Assembly: GCF_014635545.1 (NCBI RefSeq)
Contig: NZ_BMDA01000001.1
Location: 1,752,739-1,816,738 of the forward strand
DNA length: 64,000 bases
Reading direction: 5' to 3'
DNA from: Acinetobacter courvalinii
Lineage (GTDB): Bacteria > Pseudomonadota > Gammaproteobacteria > Pseudomonadales > Moraxellaceae
The position numbers and the translations under genes were made by a program. A model generated the notes under the pieces. That model was not told where the DNA came from and made no database searches. It saw only the letters and a list, made by a program, of their open reading frames with translations. This document shows positions 59,366 through 64,000 of this stretch, piece after piece; position 1 is the first letter of the stretch, and the number at the start of each line of letters is the position of its first letter.

Positions 59366-60004
59366 ATGACAGGATTTTCCATCTCTATGGATTTAGCACC
59401 TAAACACGCTCGAACAGAAAACGGTACTGATCGTAGTACGGTTGAACAACGTCTGCGTTTCTTTATGCAAGACGTGACTGGTCGTGCGCTTGTGATGATG
59501 GAAAGTGCGACACAGGGACAACAAGGTATTGCAATGGATCTGGTTCAGGAAGCCTTTATTTCATTGCATAAATCCTATGCCGATAAGAGTACCGATGAAT
59601 GGTATCCCCTGTTCTATACCATATTGAATAATAAGCTCCAGGACTGGAGAAGAAAGGAGGCTCGTCGGGCAAGTCCATTCTCATTATTTAAAAAGATCAG
59701 TTTAGACGATGACGAAGAAATCATTGATGTAGTCGATGAATCAACTCCAAATCCATTTGAGTTCCTTGATCAGGAAGTGACTATGGAGGAAATTCAGGCT
59801 GCAATCAATCAACTACCGGTCCGTCAACAACAAGCGTTCATGTTAAGAGCATGGGAAGGCTTTGATACGATGACGACAGCGCAAATTATGGATTGTAGTG
59901 AAGGTAGTGTAAAAACACATTATCACCGTGCAATTCAGGGACTCAGAATTGCCTTAGAGCACTTAAATCCACATACGGGAGGATCATCAGATGAAAAAAG
60001 ATGA
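59366..60004 (+). CDS. ECF-type RNA polymerase sigma factor
   Basis: 212 aa. Sigma region 2 (about 48-95: AMDLVQEAFISLHKSY ... WRRKEARR) and region 4 (about 145-200: INQLPVRQQQAFMLRAWEGFDTMTTAQIMDCSEGSVKTHYHRAIQGL helix-turn-helix, in full at these positions). It heads a three-gene set with a small anchored protein and a DUF3106 protein, an order known in other Proteobacteria. It overlaps the next gene by 14 bases. Target genes unknown. Confidence 0.93.
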   Translation: MTGFSISMDLAPKHARTENGTDRSTVEQRLRFFMQDVTGRALVMMESATQGQQGIAMDLVQEAFISLHKSYADKSTDEWYPLFYTILNNKLQDWRRKEARRASPFSLFKKISLDDDEEIIDVVDESTPNPFEFLDQEVTMEEIQAAINQLPVRQQQAFMLRAWEGFDTMTTAQIMDCSEGSVKTHYHRAIQGLRIALEHLNPHTGGSSDEKR

Positions 60005-60314
60005 GTTCGCTAAACAAGTGACTTCCAAACTTGATCAACTTGCAAGAGAGCAGCACCACAATAAAATGCGGGTGATGAATCATGTTTTAGATACCGTACA
60101 AAAGAAACCAACGTCTTATTACAGTATCTGGAAAATGACAGGCTTTGTCTTTGCAGCCGCGATTATGGGCATTGCTGTATTGCCAAGTTCTTTACAGTTA
60201 ATCGATAAACCACAGAATCAGGTGGTGGTGAATCCGAAACTTTCACCTCAGATGGTTGAAGATATGGAAATGTTACTGGTTTTAGGTGAGGATAAAGTTC
60301 CACATGGCAGCTAA
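59991..60314 (+). CDS. Small membrane protein of a sigma operon (DUF3619-like)
   Basis: 107 aa with a cytoplasmic helical start, then one membrane segment (about 49-65) and a short extracytoplasmic end. Position directly after a sigma factor and topology fit a DUF3619-like or anti-sigma role, but I cannot confirm it. Starts inside the sigma gene and overlaps the next gene by 11 bases. Confidence 0.8.
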   Translation: MKKDEFAKQVTSKLDQLAREQHHNKMRVMNHVLDTVQKKPTSYYSIWKMTGFVFAAAIMGIAVLPSSLQLIDKPQNQVVVNPKLSPQMVEDMEMLLVLGEDKVPHGS

Positions 60315-60693
60315 AAGATTAGCACTTGTTGTGTGTACGCTTGGATTATTGCAAACCAGTTTTGCAGGTTCAGAACGTTTCTGGATTTTTTCCAAACAGA
60401 ATAAACCCACGACTGAAGAAGCGTGGGATGATTTAACTCCTGAAGAACAACGCGTTTTAATTAAACGCTATCAGTCGTTAAAGGAAATTCCAACCACACA
60501 AAGTTCACAGCTCCAGCAAAGAATGGAATGGTTTACTCAACTGCCGGAAGATGAAAAACAGAAAATGCGTGATGTCTGGCAGAAAATGAGTACCCAGGAA
60601 CGCACCACCTTGCGTAAACGTATGCAAAATGCGAGTACCGAAGAACGCGTCAATATCCGAGAAGAATATTTAAGTAAATACGCAGAACACTAA
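60304..60693 (+). CDS. DUF3106 domain exported protein
   Basis: 129 aa with a signal peptide (about 1-22, ending FAGS) and a charged, Trp/Glu/Arg-rich helical remainder with repeated 'W..L.P.E...L' pattern (AWDDLTPEEQRVLIKRY, EWFTQLPEDEKQKMRDVW). That pattern marks DUF3106, usually linked with a sigma factor and DUF3619. I use ATG 60304. Confidence 0.85.
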   Translation: MAAKRLALVVCTLGLLQTSFAGSERFWIFSKQNKPTTEEAWDDLTPEEQRVLIKRYQSLKEIPTTQSSQLQQRMEWFTQLPEDEKQKMRDVWQKMSTQERTTLRKRMQNASTEERVNIREEYLSKYAEH

Positions 60694-60713
60694 TTTTTTT
60701 AATTTTCAATTCC

Positions 60714-60745
60714 AAAAAAAGCGCCTAATTTGGCGCTCTTTTTTT
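60714..60745 (-). terminator. Bidirectional terminator, sigma operon / surface protein
   Basis: AGCGCC and GGCGCT with A7 before and T-run after; it serves the convergent genes on both sides. Confidence 0.85.
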
Positions 60746-60748
60746 GAC

Positions 60749-63187
60749 TTACTTTTTCAATCGACGATAGCTTAATAGACCAAACAGACCTAGGAGCGAG
60801 TAGATACCAAAGCTACCGCCCCCCCCACCAGCTTTACGCGTATCATCTGAGGTCGTACCTGTACTTATAATTTTTACATTCGCTGTATTTGAAATTAAAC
60901 CTTCCGCATCATAAACCTGATAATTAAATGAATAATTGAATGGGTTAAAAATATTTATTTCCTGAACATAGATATTGCCGCCATAGCAGGTTTCCTGCTG
61001 ATCAGGCTCGGGACAAGGGCCTTTACGATCAGCAGTAACACTAATATTTTCTGATGGGACATTCGACAATCGTATTGGTAATTCAATCCCATCTGCATTT
61101 CTCCAGAATTGCGGCTTATTCGGGTTACTTTCCGGACCTTTTCCACCCTCTCCCATATCCCCATAATCATTGGCAAAGTTCAGCAAATTAACTGCAACTT
61201 TTTCTTTCTTCTGATACTTTAATGTTACCGAAGTATCTTTTGCCTCCGGGGCGATATTTAAAAATGCTGCACTTATCAATCCAGATGAATGAATTGAAGA
61301 ATCTGCTCGATATTGAATGGTATATTTACAGAAAATTTTATCGCCTGCTTGTGTAATACCATCATCTTTACGATAGAAAATAATTTGCTCTAAATCTTCA
61401 TTCCATTCACAAACCAGATTTTTAGCGTCACTTTCATCTATATTTTCAACATCAGCATTGATTTGCCCTTTCCCTAAAGGCTTGGTTGTAACAATATAAT
61501 TTTGTTTATTAAAGAATGCTAATTTAGAAGTGCCATCAGCTTGCTGAGTTTCTTGGGGAATCGGCAACTGATAATTTTTTAAATCAATATAGATCGCTCT
61601 ATATTTTAAAGTACTCTTGGTCTTCTCATACAGGTTTTTGTACTCTTGAGCACGCACCTTATAATAAGTTAAGAAATCAGGATTATTTGGCTGCTTAACA
61701 AGATCGTTAAAGAAGTCTAGCTGGTTCTTATAATTTGCGACTAATGTCGTTAATGAAATATTGGAGACATCAGTGACATCCCCCGCCGTCAATTTCATCA
61801 ACTCTACGGAACCGATATCGCAGGAATTTCGTGAGTCCGGGTCATAATGTAAAGTTCCATCCGTAATACGCGCAATATTGCGCTGATCTTTTGCACTACA
61901 ACCAGTAACACCTGTATTCAGCAAATCTGTGTTCGACTTGGTATCTACCGGATAATATAAGGATAAGAAAGCTGTAGACTCTGATTCGGGTTGTAAGGTA
62001 GTTAAAAGCGTACGGATGTTAAAATTACTAATATCCTTATTGGTATGCTTATCAGGTAATGCCAGCGTCGGTAAATCACACTTACTCGCTCCACTCAAAG
62101 GGATTGCATTATAAAGTGGGACGATATCTACATCCTTTTCTTCAGTGACGTTTCCTAACAAATAACGGCAAGAATAACCTCCATTATTATAGGCCAGCAC
62201 ATTGAAGCTTAAGACTTTCAATCCCAACTTATCATATAGAAAAGCTGAGTAAGCATTATTCTCCACAATAGTATTACTAAGTAAATTGATACTACTTAAG
62301 TTACTTAAAATACTAGAAGTATTTGTAGGCGTAGTACCTGCCTGAGTATCACCTGTAAACTTAATCAAGCTACCATTTGATAAGCTAGCCGTATTCTGAG
62401 CGATCGTGTTTGCGCTCAATGAAGCCACAGGTTCTCCACAAAACTCCAGCATACTACTTGAATTAGCTGCACCATTTGCAATAAGGCTACTCGCCTTTAC
62501 TTCAATATTCCGTTTGGAATACACGTTATCATTAATACAACTCATCGCAAGTAGGCTACCTAATGGTGCCTTATTATTTTTCAGTAGACCACTGTTAATA
62601 TTTAATGAGGAAGATGGCCCAGCCAAGAAGATTGCCCCTCCACTGATCGCCGCCTGACCATCTAGGATTTGAGTATTTTGTAAATTGACATTGCCCCCTG
62701 CATAAATCGCTCCCCCACGATCTGAGGTTTTGCCATTTTTCAAAATGATATCATTCAGGGTTAATGAACTATTATTACCTGTGGTATTGAAAATCCGGTC
62801 TTTTCCTTTTACATCAATTGTGGTCTTTAATGCTGTTTGTGCAGGATAATCATTAGTAATAATACTTCTTTTTTCCCAATCAACAGGACTTTTACCCAAA
62901 ATCACAATATCAATCTTTGGGGCCAATTCTCTATCGAGTACATAAGTACCTGCATCTAATTGAATTGATTTAGTGGTAGCGGGTGAAGTATCTGTGACTT
63001 GACATCCACCATAAGACTTTCTGTCCGCTGCCGTTTTAAGTGCTTCTCGTAATGAACAGGCAGAGTTATTTTCACCATCTTCATCTACAAAAGTTGTGAC
63101 CTGAATTGGCGCGCTACTGGTTGCTGCAAAAAGCGGCATCGTCGCAAGCACCAAGGTCGCAAGCAAAGTTTTTTTATAGTTTTTCAT
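60749..63187 (-). CDS. CSLREA-domain surface protein with GlyGly-CTERM tail
   Basis: 812 aa. Signal peptide (about 1-22), then the CSLREA motif (ENNSACSLREALKTA, about 39-53) that marks the N-terminus of right-handed parallel beta-helix surface proteins, a Asn/Ser/Thr-rich central part (about 60-460) of beta-helix character, a less repetitive C-terminal region, and an end GGGGGSFGIYSLLGLFGLLSYRRLKK-type tail: glycine run, one hydrophobic helix, basic end (GlyGly-CTERM). Such tails are processed by rhombosortase and the proteins are usually type II-secreted. A G8 tract lies in the tail. Function unknown; adhesion is plausible. Confidence 0.88.
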   Translation of the reverse strand: MKNYKKTLLATLVLATMPLFAATSSAPIQVTTFVDEDGENNSACSLREALKTAADRKSYGGCQVTDTSPATTKSIQLDAGTYVLDRELAPKIDIVILGKSPVDWEKRSIITNDYPAQTALKTTIDVKGKDRIFNTTGNNSSLTLNDIILKNGKTSDRGGAIYAGGNVNLQNTQILDGQAAISGGAIFLAGPSSSLNINSGLLKNNKAPLGSLLAMSCINDNVYSKRNIEVKASSLIANGAANSSSMLEFCGEPVASLSANTIAQNTASLSNGSLIKFTGDTQAGTTPTNTSSILSNLSSINLLSNTIVENNAYSAFLYDKLGLKVLSFNVLAYNNGGYSCRYLLGNVTEEKDVDIVPLYNAIPLSGASKCDLPTLALPDKHTNKDISNFNIRTLLTTLQPESESTAFLSLYYPVDTKSNTDLLNTGVTGCSAKDQRNIARITDGTLHYDPDSRNSCDIGSVELMKLTAGDVTDVSNISLTTLVANYKNQLDFFNDLVKQPNNPDFLTYYKVRAQEYKNLYEKTKSTLKYRAIYIDLKNYQLPIPQETQQADGTSKLAFFNKQNYIVTTKPLGKGQINADVENIDESDAKNLVCEWNEDLEQIIFYRKDDGITQAGDKIFCKYTIQYRADSSIHSSGLISAAFLNIAPEAKDTSVTLKYQKKEKVAVNLLNFANDYGDMGEGGKGPESNPNKPQFWRNADGIELPIRLSNVPSENISVTADRKGPCPEPDQQETCYGGNIYVQEINIFNPFNYSFNYQVYDAEGLISNTANVKIISTGTTSDDTRKAGGGGGSFGIYSLLGLFGLLSYRRLKK
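60819..60826 (-). repeat. G8 homopolymer in the sorting tail
   Basis: Eight consecutive Gs on the coding strand encode the glycine run of the GlyGly-CTERM tail. Slippage would change the frame for the last hydrophobic segment and basic end only. Confidence 0.9.
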
Positions 63188-63201
63188 CTCATCATCCCTG
63201 A

Positions 63202-64000
63202 TTATGATTTAAAGCGACGTAATCCAATTAGCCCGAATAATGCAAAAATTGCACCTATGCCAAAACTGCCTCCACCAACATTGACAGTTTTACTTTGAAA
63301 ATTATTAGGTGGAGCTTGAACAATCGTGGTTGGGATCGTAATGTAATAATTTGAGATGTCATTAAAACGGGTTGTTGTCGTCATCACCCGCATATTAAAT
63401 TCATCAGACCCGTGCCAATTTCCATTGGGTACATATGTAATATTGCCCTGCTGATCAATGCTTAACTTACCTTTGGACGGCGTTTGTCTTTGCTGGATAT
63501 CCAGACAACCTGATTGCCATGGTAGACCATCCTGACGCTTGCCCAGAACTTTTTCACATGAAACAGGATCAAGCAGTTCTCCATCTAACAAGCTATCAGT
63601 AATACTAAATTTGGCAATCTCTCCATATAAGATATCTTCCCCGGCAATAGGAACTTCAGCACGATTAATCACTAGCTCAATTGCCCCCAGATCACACAAT
63701 TCATCATAGCCACTGCGGCTTTTACCGCGCTGATCCGAACCTTCACAACTTTTTGCAAAACCAGCAGTTGTTCCATCACTATAAATGCGCCCTTTGTTCA
63801 CAATTAAAGAGTCTGAAAGCTTGGTATATGACATCAATAAACGTGGCTTAAAATAACCTAACATTTGATCTTTTGGTGTGTAATATGGGCATAACAGGCC
63901 ATCTGCAGGAGGTGCAGCACATTCGCCTTCATCATTAGTTCCACCTGCGATGAGTTTATTATTTCCTATGAAAAAGTTAGGGCTACCACTTGGTGCATTA
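63202..64000 (-). CDS. Second GlyGly-CTERM surface protein (5' end outside window)
   Basis: The frame is open to the window edge, so only the C-terminal 265 or so residues are seen. It includes a cysteine-containing region, an 'DLGAIELVI' segment that parallels the first protein ('DIGSVELMK'), and ends with [30 protein letters not shown] glycine run, helix and basic tail. Same strand and 14 bases upstream of the 812-aa gene, so the pair is likely an operon of related surface proteins. Confidence 0.82.
   Translation of the reverse strand, partial: NAPSGSPNFFIGNNKLIAGGTNDEGECAAPPADGLLCPYYTPKDQMLGYFKPRLLMSYTKLSDSLIVNKGRIYSDGTTAGFAKSCEGSDQRGKSRSGYDELCDLGAIELVINRAEVPIAGEDILYGEIAKFSITDSLLDGELLDPVSCEKVLGKRQDGLPWQSGCLDIQQRQTPSKGKLSIDQQGNITYVPNGNWHGSDEFNMRVMTTTTRFNDISNYYITIPTTIVQAPPNNFQSKTVNVGGGSFGIGAIFALFGLIGLRRFKS

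Overview
The window looks like a stretch of an Acinetobacter (Moraxellaceae, Gammaproteobacteria) chromosome. The call rests on gene content and gene form: the lepA-lepB-DUF4845-rnc-era-recO-pdxJ order, a tol-pal cluster with a long Lys/Asp/Ala-rich TolA, a NadM-type adenylyltransferase, a MiaE hydroxylase, an AT-leaning composition, and small lipoproteins and membrane proteins of the kind seen in that genus. There is no rRNA, CRISPR array, prophage or complete insertion sequence. Most of the window is core genome, with a few accessory or unexplained patches.

Layout. 1-6.6 kb, plus strand: the 3' part of a membrane PAS/GGDEF/EAL protein, NADP malic enzyme (maeB) and the CCA-adding enzyme (cca). 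6.7-6.9 kb: two nearly identical tRNA-Asn genes behind a clear sigma-70 promoter. 7.0-14.2 kb, minus strand: a housekeeping run read lepA, lepB, DUF4845, rnc, era, small lipoprotein, recO, pdxJ, miaE. 14.2-16.1 kb: sparse, with two small membrane-protein ORFs and a thioesterase. 16.1-22.3 kb: a DegP-like protease, nadB, a hairpin-array repeat, and pabC-mltG-tmk. 22.5-28.1 kb: sulfate uptake (sulfate-binding protein, an unexpected RBBP9-type hydrolase, cysT, cysW, cysA) followed by cysB. 28.2-29.4 kb: an outer-membrane barrel and a MITE-like element. 29.5-37.7 kb: dapD, queE, queC and a series of small metabolic and secreted proteins. 37.8-39.1 kb: an AT-rich accessory patch with a 43-aa membrane ORF and an unrecognised 306-aa protein. 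39.1-44.3 kb: an MFS exporter and purL. 44.8-50.9 kb: a 722-aa repeat protein, dgt, a zinc-ribbon protein and ruvAB. 51-57 kb: a lipoprotein and ybgC-tolQRAB-pal. 57-60.7 kb: fbp, a SpoU methyltransferase and an ECF sigma operon. 60.7-64 kb: two tandem surface proteins, one with an N-terminal CSLREA motif and both with GlyGly-CTERM-like tails; the second runs off the window.

How the genes fit together. Several units are coherent pathways: sulfate import with its LysR regulator; queE/queC for 7-deazaguanine; ruvA/ruvB resolvasome; tol-pal envelope constriction; pabC-mltG-tmk; and the ribosome/secretion/RNA-processing run around era. The least explained items are the AT-rich 306-aa gene at 38.1 kb, the sigma factor whose ribosome-binding site lies in a possible leader hairpin, the G8 tract in the sorting signal of the 812-aa surface protein, the MITE-like element at 29.2 kb, and the three-hairpin repeat at 19.6 kb. 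No large new multigene system is obvious.
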